NCBI GenBank assembly: GCA_030378085.1
Contig: JAUCGK010000019.1
Span: 1 to 33,615, forward strand
Direction of reading: 5' to 3'
DNA: 33,615 bases
Origin: Candidatus Parabeggiatoa sp. HSG14
Lineage (GTDB): Bacteria; Pseudomonadota; Gammaproteobacteria; Beggiatoales; Beggiatoaceae
Made by a program: the position numbers and the translations under genes. The notes beneath the pieces were generated by a model that searched no databases, was not told where the DNA came from, and saw nothing but the letters and a program-made list of their open reading frames with translations. Below, piece by piece: positions 16,347 to 24,907 of this stretch (position 1 is the first letter of the stretch; each line of letters starts with the position of its first letter).

Positions 16347-17513
16347 TTAAAATCTTGCCTGTATTCCTAAGAACCAAACAATTTGGTCAAAGTCGCTACT
16401 GTTAATAGTAGAATCTCTTTGAGTTAAATTGACACCTACTTTTAAAGTAAGCCATTTATGCCAATTATAATTGATCGAGAAATTTAATTTATTGATATCA
16501 TCAAAGCGTGGTATTTGTCTAACATTTCCACCAAAATCATTTTGGGCATTGTAGAAATTGACGCTTGTAGAAAGACGTGGCTTCCACAAATGTGTCCACG
16601 TTACCGCAAAATATCGAGTTGAGATATAATCTCCTATCCCTGTCGAATTGTTGACATATTTTCCAGTAGAAATATTTATTGTTGAACCTCTGAAAGCTAT
16701 CCATCGCATAGCAAGTTCCCAATTGACTCCGAAAAAATCTTCACGTTCTATTGAGGTAAACTCTTTTTTCAAATATCCTACTTTCAACAAACCGGAAGTT
16801 TTAGCACTTGTCTTCCACTTTGCTCCAATCGAATAATTATTTATTTTATTATCTTGAGTAGAAGCCGCAAATTGATAATCTGTTATCGTATGACTTGCTT
16901 CAAAAAACAAGCGTAATCTGGGTAAAGTTCGATAAACAAATCTAGCAACCATTTGAGTTTCATTTGTATCATCTAACACAGAATTTTCATAGCGTCTAAT
17001 AACATGTCCTAATTCTGCTTCAATGCGACCTCTTGCTGTTTTTCGACCATAATTAAACTTACCTTTTAGAGCAGTGGCATGCCATTCACGAGGTGTGCTA
17101 GTATCAGCCCGATCCGTTGTGCCACGAGCATCATGTTCCTGACGATAATCACCACTCAACTTCAAATTAGCTCGACGAGTCAATTGCCAGTCAGCTTCTC
17201 CCAATAATAACCAATCATCATAATCATCTACAGGACTGCTGGTATAACGTCCCATCTCACTCCGCATTAATAATTTATATACTTGCCCACGTTGCTGTCG
17301 TTTCAACTTAGCTAAAGGTGTCATTACAGTAATAGCAGAACCCATTTCATTATCAGGTTGTCGCAAAATATTATCATCATATTTAAAAGCGATTCCAAGT
17401 TCAGAAAATAAACGAAAAGGCCCTAGTGGCTTACCTTCTTCTCCTTTAATATTGGCTAATGCGGTGTTGCACCCTAAAATAAATATAAATGTTAGTCTTA
17501 TAAATATCTTCAT
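16347..17513 (-). CDS. Outer-membrane beta-barrel protein of the polysaccharide cluster
   Basis: I start this protein at ATG 17513 (388 residues) because a signal peptide begins there (MKIFIRLTFIFILGCNTALA) and AAGG lies 8 nt upstream. The 40 codons that could be added upstream (to 17633) have no such character. The mature part is a run of alternating hydrophobic/polar strands and ends in Phe (WFLGIQARF), as expected for a BAM-inserted barrel. Motifs such as AFKYDDNILRQPDNEMGSAI resemble the EpsL-type barrel proteins of exopolysaccharide clusters. It is the first gene of the minus-strand series leading into the Wza-like and Wzc-like genes. A role in secretion across the outer membrane is inferred from this position. 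Confidence 0.85.
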   Translation of the reverse strand: MKIFIRLTFIFILGCNTALANIKGEEGKPLGPFRLFSELGIAFKYDDNILRQPDNEMGSAITVMTPLAKLKRQQRGQVYKLLMRSEMGRYTSSPVDDYDDWLLLGEADWQLTRRANLKLSGDYRQEHDARGTTDRADTSTPREWHATALKGKFNYGRKTARGRIEAELGHVIRRYENSVLDDTNETQMVARFVYRTLPRLRLFFEASHTITDYQFAASTQDNKINNYSIGAKWKTSAKTSGLLKVGYLKKEFTSIEREDFFGVNWELAMRWIAFRGSTINISTGKYVNNSTGIGDYISTRYFAVTWTHLWKPRLSTSVNFYNAQNDFGGNVRQIPRFDDINKLNFSINYNWHKWLTLKVGVNLTQRDSTINSSDFDQIVWFLGIQARF

Positions 17514-18234
17514 TTTAATAACCTTATACGTAAAACTACCCAGGGAATTAACAGAAAAAAATATCACCTCCCCATCATTCACAAAATAATGATTAATGTT
17601 TGAATTAGAAACAACTTTGTTGATTATTAACACATTGATAATAAAAAATACTTATCAAAAATTAATATTTTATTTCATTTTAATTTTATTTATAGTATAT
17701 TAATTTTGAATTGTCAATAAATAATTTTTATTTAACTGAAATTAGAAAAAACAGATATAACAGGTTGAAAACAGTATGGAAATTTAGGCATAATCCACTG
17801 AACTTAATTAGCTGATAATTAAATACACAAAAGTCGTGCCAACTCATAAAAAACAGTGGGATTTGAGGGATGGATTATTTTGAGGAAAGAATAAATGTTT
17901 GAAGAGTAAAACTTGAGAACGATAACAAATCCGCGCAGCGAAATTCCAGAAATAACATGATATATAGATGTTCATAAAAATAATTTCTCGTTCAAACCTG
18001 CCAGGTTTTGGAAACCTGGCAGGTTTTGTGAAGTTATTTATCTAAAAAACTATAGCTTGTACTTCATTTAATCAGGAAATGCTATAGCTGGAGTTCAAGA
18101 TTTATCTTGAGCTTTTTGTCGAGCTAAAGTTTGGATTCCTCATTATAACTCTTATAATTGGCATGAAGTTTCTTATATAGGTATGGTTTTTGCATATATT
18201 GAAATAATTATTATTTTTCAAGGAGTAAAAAATC
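17514..18234. other. Divergent intergenic region of the polysaccharide cluster
   Basis: About 720 bp lie between the barrel gene (minus) and the WecA-type gene (plus). The part from 17640 to about 17760 is extremely AT-rich and probably carries the minus-strand promoter. On the minus strand, GGGGAGGTGAT near 17566-17576 looks like a strong ribosome binding site with no usable ATG after it. Further right are palindrome B (17994-18026), a 17-bp end fragment of repeat A (18070-18086) and a diverged GGAGTTCAAGATTTATCTTG inverted repeat (about 18090-18140). AAGGAG near 18219-18224 belongs to the next gene. Confidence 0.55.
17994..18026. repeat. Palindromic repeat B, copy 3
   Basis: Perfect 15-bp arms AAACCTGCCAGGTTT and AAACCTGGCAGGTTT flank a 3-base loop. 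The T-to-C and A-to-G changes relative to other copies are compensatory, so pairing is retained. About 30 bp before it (ATAGATGTTCATAAAAATAA) also resembles the sequence before copy 4. Confidence 0.9.
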
Positions 18235-19395
18235 ATGCTTTATTATTTAACGAGCTTTCTTTTAGCATTTTCTGTAACCGCCAATCTTTTGTTTATTTTA
18301 CAATCACTTGCAATAAAGATTGGCTTAGTGGACAGTCCAACAAATCGCAAACACCATCAAAACAAAATTCCTCTGATTGGCGGCATCGCCATGTTTTGTG
18401 GTTTTCTTTTGACGGTGTTGTTGGTTGAACAACCGTTATCAGGATTGCGGAGTCTTTTTGCCGGTGCAGCTATTTTAATCATTGTTGGTATTTTTGATGA
18501 TTTTCGTGAATTATCTCATCGAGAACGATTTGTCGCAGAAATGATTGCTGCTTTGTTGGTGAGTATTGGTGGTGGCACTGTTTTATATGACTTCGGAGCG
18601 ATTGGATTCTCGCCCAATAATGTGGAATTGGGAATGTTCGCGTTACCCTTAACCATTTTTTCTATCGTTGGGGTTATCAATGCACTTAATATGTCTGATG
18701 GCATAGATGGATTAGCAGGTGGATTGGTACTGGTTGCCCTTCTTACCTTGGCTTTGACAACTTGGCTAGCTGGATTTAATAAGGAATTGTGCTTATTGCT
18801 GTTGCTCATTGCTGTCGTCATTGGTTTTCTTGGTTTCAATATGCGTTTTCCTTGGCAACCCCGCGCTCTCGTTTTTATGGGCGATGCAGGCAGCATGTTT
18901 TTAGGGTTTATGCTCGCCTGGTTTTTGATTGAATTATCTCAAGGCGAACAACGTGTGATTACTCCAGTAACCGCACTTTGGATTTTAGCCTTGCCGCTCA
19001 TGGATACCGTTAGCATTATGGTACGGCGCATATTAAATGGACGTTCTCCTTTTAAAGCAGATCGGGAACATTTACACTATTTCCTCTTGGAAAAAGGCTT
19101 CACAGTTTTTCAAACTTTATCAATAATGCTAGGTTTAGCCGCTGTGTTCGCTTTAACGGGTTTGATAGGGTTATATGGAGGTATCTCGGAAAACGTTATG
19201 TTTTGGGGATTTGTTGGTCTGTTTGTCGTTCATCTGACAACAATGATGGTGATATGGAAAGATTTTCAAAAGATGATTCTATTATTGAATCGTTTTTTAA
19301 AAAACCTCTTTGGAAGCGTTTTGAAAGGTTTTTTTAAGAGTGGTTTAAAACGATGTGTTTTTCTTTTTTCTAACAAAAAACTTTTTTCATCATAG
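18235..19395 (+). CDS. Undecaprenyl-phosphate sugar-1-phosphate transferase (WecA/TagO/MraY family)
   Basis: This enzyme starts polysaccharide repeat units by moving a sugar-1-phosphate (typically GlcNAc-1-P) from a UDP-sugar to undecaprenyl phosphate at the inner membrane. The 386 residues have about 10 membrane helices. Family motifs: NRKHHQNKIPLIGG (37-50), the Asp pair FDDFRE (87-92), NALNMSDGIDGLAGG (149-163), FMGDAGSMFLGF (about 217-228) and the cytoplasmic loop RRILNGRSPFKADREHLHY with the family's HxH-like HLHY. AAGGAG is 10-11 nt before the ATG. The last about 45 residues are a basic, poorly conserved tail. It faces away from the export module and probably serves the same polymer. 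Confidence 0.93.
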   Translation: MLYYLTSFLLAFSVTANLLFILQSLAIKIGLVDSPTNRKHHQNKIPLIGGIAMFCGFLLTVLLVEQPLSGLRSLFAGAAILIIVGIFDDFRELSHRERFVAEMIAALLVSIGGGTVLYDFGAIGFSPNNVELGMFALPLTIFSIVGVINALNMSDGIDGLAGGLVLVALLTLALTTWLAGFNKELCLLLLLIAVVIGFLGFNMRFPWQPRALVFMGDAGSMFLGFMLAWFLIELSQGEQRVITPVTALWILALPLMDTVSIMVRRILNGRSPFKADREHLHYFLLEKGFTVFQTLSIMLGLAAVFALTGLIGLYGGISENVMFWGFVGLFVVHLTTMMVIWKDFQKMILLLNRFLKNLFGSVLKGFFKSGLKRCVFLFSNKKLFSS

Positions 19396-19442
19396 TAGGC
19401 GCGATTGAAAAATCGTTGATTGGGAGTACATGTTGGCCTACT
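19394..19442 (+). terminator. Weak hairpin after the WecA-type gene
   Basis: AGTAGGC (19394-19400) can pair with GCCTACT (19436-19442), enclosing a small GAAA-loop hairpin CGATT/AATCG (19402-19415). Only TTTTA follows, so termination strength is doubtful. Confidence 0.35.
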
Positions 19443-19561
19443 TTTACTCTCAGCTTTTTTCCCTTCTTTTAAACCAAAAAAAATACAATTATATTCTGTA
19501 TCCCACCTTGCTGTAATCCGTTTTCCTTAATGAAAATTCCAATTTACGCAAATGAATTTTG

Positions 19562-20872
19562 CTATAAACTTCCAGCCATATAAAGTGGTACATACTTGAC
19601 AACACTGTCTTTCTTCCAATCTGTGTTTTTTCTAGACAGAATGATTGCCTCCTCCGGTGAATATTTTTGGATATACTGCTGTAGGCTCTTTGCTTGAGTG
19701 CGTATTCCAGCCTTGACTTCAAGCGGTATGATCTTGCTACCTTGATTTATCAAAAATTCTATTTGCGAATTGCGTTCTGTCCAAGAATAAAGCCTTTGTG
19801 CATCTGCTGCCATAAGCTCTTGAGCAACAAAGTTTTCAGCAAAATAACCCTTTGTTATTCCATAATTTTCATCAGCTATTGCTTCCACCGGTAGATTGAG
19901 CATACAACCTAACAAGCCTACATCAAAAACAAAAAGCTTAAACATATTAGGTTTACAAAAGCTTTCTAGAGGTAGTTCAGATCGGTTGCACACCTTAACC
20001 TTAATAGCAAGTCCTGCCTGTTCTAGCCAATCAATAGGGCATTGTAAATCAGCAAAGCTCTTTTTCCCTGGGATCACGTCCTTAAAAATATATCGTTTCA
20101 CTGAACCATTTTGGTTGTGGACAAGCTGCATGGGGATATTTTCCAAGACAGCCACAATATGCACTGAGTTTGTTGCGCCAGCGTGTTTAGCAAAATCTTT
20201 ATAATAGCTTGCTAATAATTCTTGTTGGAGTTTTCGCGTATTTTTACGCGCTTCAACCGGTGTGTTTCGTAATGGTACATATTCTTTAACAATTTGGGGT
20301 AAACCACCTGTTATAAAATATTCCATTAAAAGTTTCCACAGCATGTCATGGGCAATTTCAGGAAGTGGGTTTGCAATATCCGCTAGACTTTCAATAAGCT
20401 TAGGTTTACCCAAGGTTTGTAAAAATTCACGAAATGTCATTGGGTATAGATGAAGAAAATTAACCTTACCCACTGGAAAAGATTCCGAAGAAAGTTTAAC
20501 CCCAAGCAGGGAACCCGCACAACACAATGCTAATTCACTCATTTCTTCATTGAAATATTTTAAGCTAGTCAGTGCTTTGGGACATTCCTGTATCTCATCA
20601 AAAATAACCAAATCCTTTTCAGGGATGATGGTTTTTCCAACGACTAACGATAATTCCCGAATAATTCGTTTTGGTACAAGATCAGCCTGAAAAATCTTCG
20701 CAAGTTGTGGTGTTTGTTCAAAATTAAACAAAAAAAAGTTTGGAAATTCATTTTTTCCAAATCGCTCAAGAAGATAACTCTTTCCAACTTGCCTTGCACC
20801 TTGTAATAGTAGTGGTTTTCTAATAGCGGAGTCTTTCCACTTAATCAATTGTGTATAAAGTTCTCTTTTCAT
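19562..20872 (-). CDS. AAA ATPase with C-terminal DUF4143
   Basis: The 436-residue protein belongs to the large ATPase_AAA_14 plus DUF4143 family, found sporadically in bacteria and archaea and of unsettled function. Walker A GARQVGKS (25-32), Walker B LVIFDEIQE (88-96), the sensor-like CCAGSLLG (about 117-124) and FLHLYPMTFREFL (about 138-150) fit the family. The C-terminal part (about 220-436) ends with a restriction-nuclease-like segment, WTERNSQIEFLINQGSKIIP and LEVKAG, with a possible E/D...EVK core. It has no link to polysaccharide synthesis and sits between a WecA-type gene and a glycosyltransferase. It is probably a transferred or mobile accessory gene. Confidence 0.9.
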   Translation of the reverse strand: MKRELYTQLIKWKDSAIRKPLLLQGARQVGKSYLLERFGKNEFPNFFLFNFEQTPQLAKIFQADLVPKRIIRELSLVVGKTIIPEKDLVIFDEIQECPKALTSLKYFNEEMSELALCCAGSLLGVKLSSESFPVGKVNFLHLYPMTFREFLQTLGKPKLIESLADIANPLPEIAHDMLWKLLMEYFITGGLPQIVKEYVPLRNTPVEARKNTRKLQQELLASYYKDFAKHAGATNSVHIVAVLENIPMQLVHNQNGSVKRYIFKDVIPGKKSFADLQCPIDWLEQAGLAIKVKVCNRSELPLESFCKPNMFKLFVFDVGLLGCMLNLPVEAIADENYGITKGYFAENFVAQELMAADAQRLYSWTERNSQIEFLINQGSKIIPLEVKAGIRTQAKSLQQYIQKYSPEEAIILSRKNTDWKKDSVVKYVPLYMAGSL

Positions 20873-20956
20873 CGCATTCTATTTTTAGTATTTAGTGCAA
20901 TGATTTTATCTTAAAATTGTGACTTTTTGCAAGGACTTAATCAATAAAAAAATACT

Positions 20957-22090
20957 TTATTCCATTAAAGGTAATAATTCTTTGTAAACTCTAAAAGTTT
21001 TTTTAAAGATGATTTTCTGGTCAAATTCTGCTAATACCTTATTTCTACTAGCAACTCCCATACGTTTTCGTTCTTGTGGATGCTCCATCATATATTGAAT
21101 AGCCTCAGCTAATACTGTGGAATCTTTACAAGGAACTAACAAACCATTAATACCATTTGCCACGACTTCACGACAACCTGGTGCATCAGTAGTCACTATT
21201 GGTAAGCCACAAGCTGCTGCTTCTAAGAGACTACGAGGAACACCTTCTCGATAGCTAGGTAAAACGGCTAAATCTACCTGTTTTAGAAATAATTCCATAT
21301 TATCAAGATGACCTAAAACAGTAATAATTCCTTCACGTTCCCATGCCATAATTTGTTCTAATGACACAGAAGCGGGATTGCCCGGATCGGGAGAACCTGC
21401 TAAAAAAAATTTAACTGTTTGGTTATGGTTTAATATTCTCGCAGCTTCCACATATTCACCCACTCCTTTTTCCCAAAGTAAACGAGTCGCTAACAATACT
21501 TTAAATATTTTGGGTATTTTTTTAGGGATAAAAAAAGGCTGAAATCGTTTAGTATCAACACCAGAACCACAAATGAGCCGTATATGTTTGGATAAAGCTA
21601 AATGGGCTTGCATAATAGTATGGACATCATCTGGATTTTGTAAAATAAGACGGCTTTGAGTGCCTTGTAGTGTAAAACGGAGTAGATAACTGACAAAGGG
21701 ACGAAGCAATTTTGTTCTAAAAGTTTTTGTAGTAAATACATGTCCTAATCCAGTGATGGCATTAATCCGCGATTTGATACCCGCAAACTGTGCAGCTAAG
21801 GAACCGTAAACAACACATTTAATCGTAAAATGGTGTACTAAATCGGGTTTTTCTTTAATATAGAGTTTGGTAAGATAAAAAAGTAGTTTGATTTCAGTCC
21901 AAGGATTGAGACTTCGACGATTCATTGGAATTGGTATCCAACGAAAACCATTTTCTTCAAAGTAATGACCATAAGGGCCATCAGATGAAACTAATATCAC
22001 CTCTAAACCTTTTTCTCTTAAATATTTAGCTAAAGGCAAGCGAAAATTATAAAGATACCAATCGGTATTAGCAAATAATAGAATTTTCAT
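20957..22090 (-). CDS. Glycosyltransferase family 4-like protein
   Basis: The GT-B glycosyltransferase starts with the Rossmann strand MKILLFANTDWYLYNFRLPL and carries the acceptor-side HHFTIKCVVYG. In the C-terminal domain it has LLATRLLWEKGVGEYVEAA and the donor-binding block LPSYREGVPRSLLEAAACGL followed by PIVTTDAPGCREVV (the E-x7-E motif). I place the start at ATG 22090 (377 residues), because it overlaps the preceding stop as ATGA; an ATG five codons earlier (22105) is also open. It probably adds a sugar to the lipid-linked repeat unit. The upstream neighbour is the damaged asparagine synthase. Confidence 0.92.
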   Translation of the reverse strand: MKILLFANTDWYLYNFRLPLAKYLREKGLEVILVSSDGPYGHYFEENGFRWIPIPMNRRSLNPWTEIKLLFYLTKLYIKEKPDLVHHFTIKCVVYGSLAAQFAGIKSRINAITGLGHVFTTKTFRTKLLRPFVSYLLRFTLQGTQSRLILQNPDDVHTIMQAHLALSKHIRLICGSGVDTKRFQPFFIPKKIPKIFKVLLATRLLWEKGVGEYVEAARILNHNQTVKFFLAGSPDPGNPASVSLEQIMAWEREGIITVLGHLDNMELFLKQVDLAVLPSYREGVPRSLLEAAACGLPIVTTDAPGCREVVANGINGLLVPCKDSTVLAEAIQYMMEHPQERKRMGVASRNKVLAEFDQKIIFKKTFRVYKELLPLME

Positions 22091-22392
22091 TGTTGTTCTA
22101 ACCATGCTTCAAACATTAATACATTCCATAAATAATATTGCCAATTACGTTTACCAGACAAATGTTCTTCCCATTTTTTCTGAATTAGATTAGCCTGTAA
22201 AAACCCTTCCTCTTTTAACCGTTTTTTAGCTAATAAATTTTCAGCCCATTCTTTTAAGGGGCCTCGTAACCAACTATCAACTTGGTCATTAGGGCCACGA
22301 TGTGCTAAAGTGTCACTCATTTTGAATAGTATATTGTTCAGTGTCTCAATAGACATCCCTGTTTGTGAAATAAAACCTGTAATACCACACAT
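22087..22392 (-). pseudogene. Asparagine synthase (AsnB-like) remnant with in-frame internal deletion
   Basis: The 101-codon frame joins the first 37 residues of a glutamine-hydrolysing asparagine synthase to its last 64. The head MCGITGFISQTG keeps catalytic Cys2 and reaches the HRGPND motif (31-36). The next residues, VDSWLRGPLKEWAENLL (38-54), and the rest up to LWNVLMFEAWLEQQ are the extreme C-terminus of the synthetase domain. Family members have about 600 residues, so some 500 codons between are missing, yet the frame is preserved (junction near 22278-22288). The ATP pyrophosphatase motif SGGxDS and most of the glutaminase are gone, so enzyme activity is not expected. Intact homologues commonly occur in exopolysaccharide clusters. 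The stop overlaps the next gene start (ATGA), so translational coupling may be the reason the frame survives. Confidence 0.88.
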
Positions 22393-22462
22393 AGATTTAG
22401 CCTATTAGTTTTCTAAATATTATTGTTTGTTATAGTCCTTTACATACGAGAATATATTTGTT

Positions 22463-23758
22463 TCAACAGTTACGATGAGGAGGATAAAATTTATTTCGAT
22501 GTCTGGAAAGATAAAGTATCAGCCCTAACAAAACTGGCAAAATTTGTAGCTTGAAACGAGCTGCCGAACCTAAATTTTGAAATGAAACAAACCCATAAAT
22601 AACAGACCAACTCATAACTAACACTATAGCCCATAACACCAAAGGTTCTTTTAAATCTTTTAAGCGACTTCGTTTAATTGCTAGAAAGGTTAACCATAAT
22701 AAAATAAAATTTTCTAACCCGGATAATAAACCAAAAGCATTTAAAACTTCACCAGGTAAAGGTCGAAATAAGGCCGTAAAACTACCAATCGGTGCAAAAG
22801 CTAACATGCTACTCACGCTAGTAACGCCGCCACTGATTTCTTGTCCAGAGCCACCATGCGTCCAGCTACTTGAGATTGTATTAGTCGCTGCAACTAAATC
22901 TTGGGTTGTTTCTATTGAGAATCGCTCTGCAAAAAGACTAAAAGAAAACAGAAAAGCAACAGCTACGATCCCAATAAACACTATTTTTGCGAAGATATTT
23001 TTTGTCCCTAATATAAAAAACACCGCTAATGGTGCTAATAGAATAGGCGCATACCAAAGTCGAATAAATGAAGCTATCCATACACCCAAAGCTCCCCATA
23101 ATATGTATTGTCCCTTTCCCGATTTTCCCCATCCAACGACACCATAAACATAAAGTGCTATTCCTATAAACATAAGTGGGTCTTTTCCAAGAATAGATGA
23201 CCAAAATAATATACTTGGATACAAAGCTAAAATATAAAAAAATCTAAGATCATCAGACTTTAGAAATAATACAGCAGCACGGTAAAAAATATAGATGGCA
23301 ATCATCCCTATCATCGCAGAAGTAACTTTTAAAGCATGGTAGGAATCTGCTAGAAAATATTGATGCAATCTTGCTAAATTGATCATGTTAGGTGTTCCGA
23401 CACCAAACTCAAAATTTTGCCATGCAAAATCACCTGTTTTAGCTGAATAAAAATAATAGTAAGCATCTAAACCATAGTTATATTCGTAAAACAGCATGAT
23501 ACCAAGCGTCACAAAAATCTTAGCGATCCAAACAATTTCCAAAGCGCGTTTGTGTCGTGTTGGAATAGGCCACAATAATATACTAAAACTCAATATGATT
23601 GCCCACGTTAAAGCCATGAAGTAATCGGTGATTAAATCTTTTTGTGGAATATGGTGTCCAGCTGTTTCTATACCTAAAATAGCCAATATTGAGAGAGCAG
23701 TTATTCCAAGTAAGATGAGGAAAAAGGCAACAAATTGTTTAGTTAACTGAATACTCAT
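22463..23758 (-). CDS. Polytopic membrane protein, probable polysaccharide polymerase
   Basis: The 431-residue protein has about 10-11 membrane segments from 10 to 420 and a large periplasmic-type loop around 285-315 (SIETTQDLVAATNTISSSWT). The segment ALYPSILFWSSILGKDPLMF (about 178-197) resembles a motif seen in Wzy/EpsG-like and related polymerases, and its position between two glycosyltransferases fits a repeat-unit polymerase. No catalytic residues can be named. Its start overlaps the preceding glycosyltransferase stop by 4 bp (ATGA), so the two are translationally coupled. A 70-bp gap separates it from the asparagine synthase remnant. Confidence 0.75.
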   Translation of the reverse strand: MSIQLTKQFVAFFLILLGITALSILAILGIETAGHHIPQKDLITDYFMALTWAIILSFSILLWPIPTRHKRALEIVWIAKIFVTLGIMLFYEYNYGLDAYYYFYSAKTGDFAWQNFEFGVGTPNMINLARLHQYFLADSYHALKVTSAMIGMIAIYIFYRAAVLFLKSDDLRFFYILALYPSILFWSSILGKDPLMFIGIALYVYGVVGWGKSGKGQYILWGALGVWIASFIRLWYAPILLAPLAVFFILGTKNIFAKIVFIGIVAVAFLFSFSLFAERFSIETTQDLVAATNTISSSWTHGGSGQEISGGVTSVSSMLAFAPIGSFTALFRPLPGEVLNAFGLLSGLENFILLWLTFLAIKRSRLKDLKEPLVLWAIVLVMSWSVIYGFVSFQNLGSAARFKLQILPVLLGLILYLSRHRNKFYPPHRNC

Positions 23759-24828
23759 ATTTTTTCTTCAATAATTTTTTGAAATAAATGGGTTAAACGT
23801 GGTGCTATTACTTGTAAACAATAATGTGCTTCAACTTTTTTACGACCCTGTTTTCCCATCCGAAGACATAATGATTTATCATTTTGTAAGGTAGTCAAAG
23901 CATTTTTCCATTCTTCAGCAGTAGACACTAAATAACCATTTTTATCATGTTCAACTATGTCAGAATTGACACCCACTGGCGAAGCAATAACTGGGAGACT
24001 ACAAGCCATATATTGAATCAGTTTTAAACCACATTTACCACGTTCAAAAGGTTCATCTATCAGAGGCATAATACCAACATCACATTCTTGGAGATAATCC
24101 ACTTCTTTATTTGCTTGCCAAGTTCGCAAATCTATCCAATCTTCATTCAATGCTGTTTGGCAAGCACCTATTAATAAAATTTTACTATTAGTCTTGATAC
24201 AAAATTGTTCTAGTACTGGTTTAATCGTTTCAATATGCCGATACGTTGTGAGTGAACCAATCCAACCAATTGTAAATAAATTATTTTTTCTATTCTTTTT
24301 GCTAGAATACCGTGTTAAATCAACAACAGTTGGAATAATTTCAATCGCTTTAGCCCCTGAGCGTTGAGCGTATTCAGCGAGATATTGATTACCTACAATA
24401 ACCAATTGTGCATATTGCATCACCTTTGCGATTTTATCGCCAAGAATATAGCGCACTATTGGGTTAGGATGACAATTATAATTATGAAAAATGGCATCGT
24501 CATAATCTACTATGTAAGGTACTTTGCAATTTAATAATCTTTCTAAGAAAGCCGGTATATAAGGAATTAATTCTTTTTCTAATACAACTAAATTAAATTG
24601 TAATCGAGTAAACAATATATGAATTCTACGAATGAACGCACTGACTAAATCAATCAATTTTCTTCTTTTTAGAGTATATAAATTGGTCAAATAACCATCG
24701 TCAAACAATGGGGAAACAATACAATTAAAACCTTGTGATTCTAAATAAGAAATATATTGTATCGAACGATAACGGCTACTAGCCCCTTTTTGTCCATATT
24801 TAGTCAGAAAGAGTATTTTAGGTTTCAT
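23755..24828 (-). CDS. Glycosyltransferase (GT-B, family 1/4-like)
   Basis: The 357-residue protein has an N-terminal domain starting KILFLTKYGQKGASSRYRS, a middle VDYDDAIFHNYN (about 128-139) typical of this subgroup, and a C-terminal domain with IGWIGSLTTYRHIETIKP (about 188-205) and the donor block DEPFERGKCGLKLIQYMACS followed by LPVIASPVGVNSDIV. It begins within the last codons of a glycosyltransferase remnant (stop at 24818-24820) and overlaps the polymerase-like gene by 4 bp, as is usual in tightly packed sugar operons. Its natural upstream gene has been destroyed, so its promoter supply is unclear. Confidence 0.92.
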   Translation of the reverse strand: MKPKILFLTKYGQKGASSRYRSIQYISYLESQGFNCIVSPLFDDGYLTNLYTLKRRKLIDLVSAFIRRIHILFTRLQFNLVVLEKELIPYIPAFLERLLNCKVPYIVDYDDAIFHNYNCHPNPIVRYILGDKIAKVMQYAQLVIVGNQYLAEYAQRSGAKAIEIIPTVVDLTRYSSKKNRKNNLFTIGWIGSLTTYRHIETIKPVLEQFCIKTNSKILLIGACQTALNEDWIDLRTWQANKEVDYLQECDVGIMPLIDEPFERGKCGLKLIQYMACSLPVIASPVGVNSDIVEHDKNGYLVSTAEEWKNALTTLQNDKSLCLRMGKQGRKKVEAHYCLQVIAPRLTHLFQKIIEEKI

Positions 24829-24907
24829 AACTTTTCCACTTCTCTAATGGCTGATAAATTTTGTTATAATGTTTTACACCTTCTTCCAAAGAAAAATATT
24901 TATGAGC
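24818..24907 (-). pseudogene. 3' remnant of a glycosyltransferase
   Basis: Reading on the minus strand from the edge of the repeat element, the frame HKYFSLEEGVKHYNKIYQ...KWKSYET-stop is open for about 29 codons and looks like the C-terminal helix of a GT4-type glycosyltransferase. Its stop lies 11 bases inside the next gene, the same overlap style as the other operon genes. This supports that it was once a real gene. It has no start and no upstream domain left. Confidence 0.65.

Noticed and set aside
12119..19395. Exosortase/PEP-CTERM type polysaccharide locus
   Set aside because: The kinase, export and barrel genes resemble those loci, but no exosortase gene and no PEP-CTERM tail on any secreted protein was seen in the window.
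22087..22392. 101-residue protein as a new small enzyme or a stand-alone glutaminase
   Set aside because: The two halves match opposite ends of asparagine synthase, and most of the glutaminase fold is missing, so a deletion remnant is the simpler reading.
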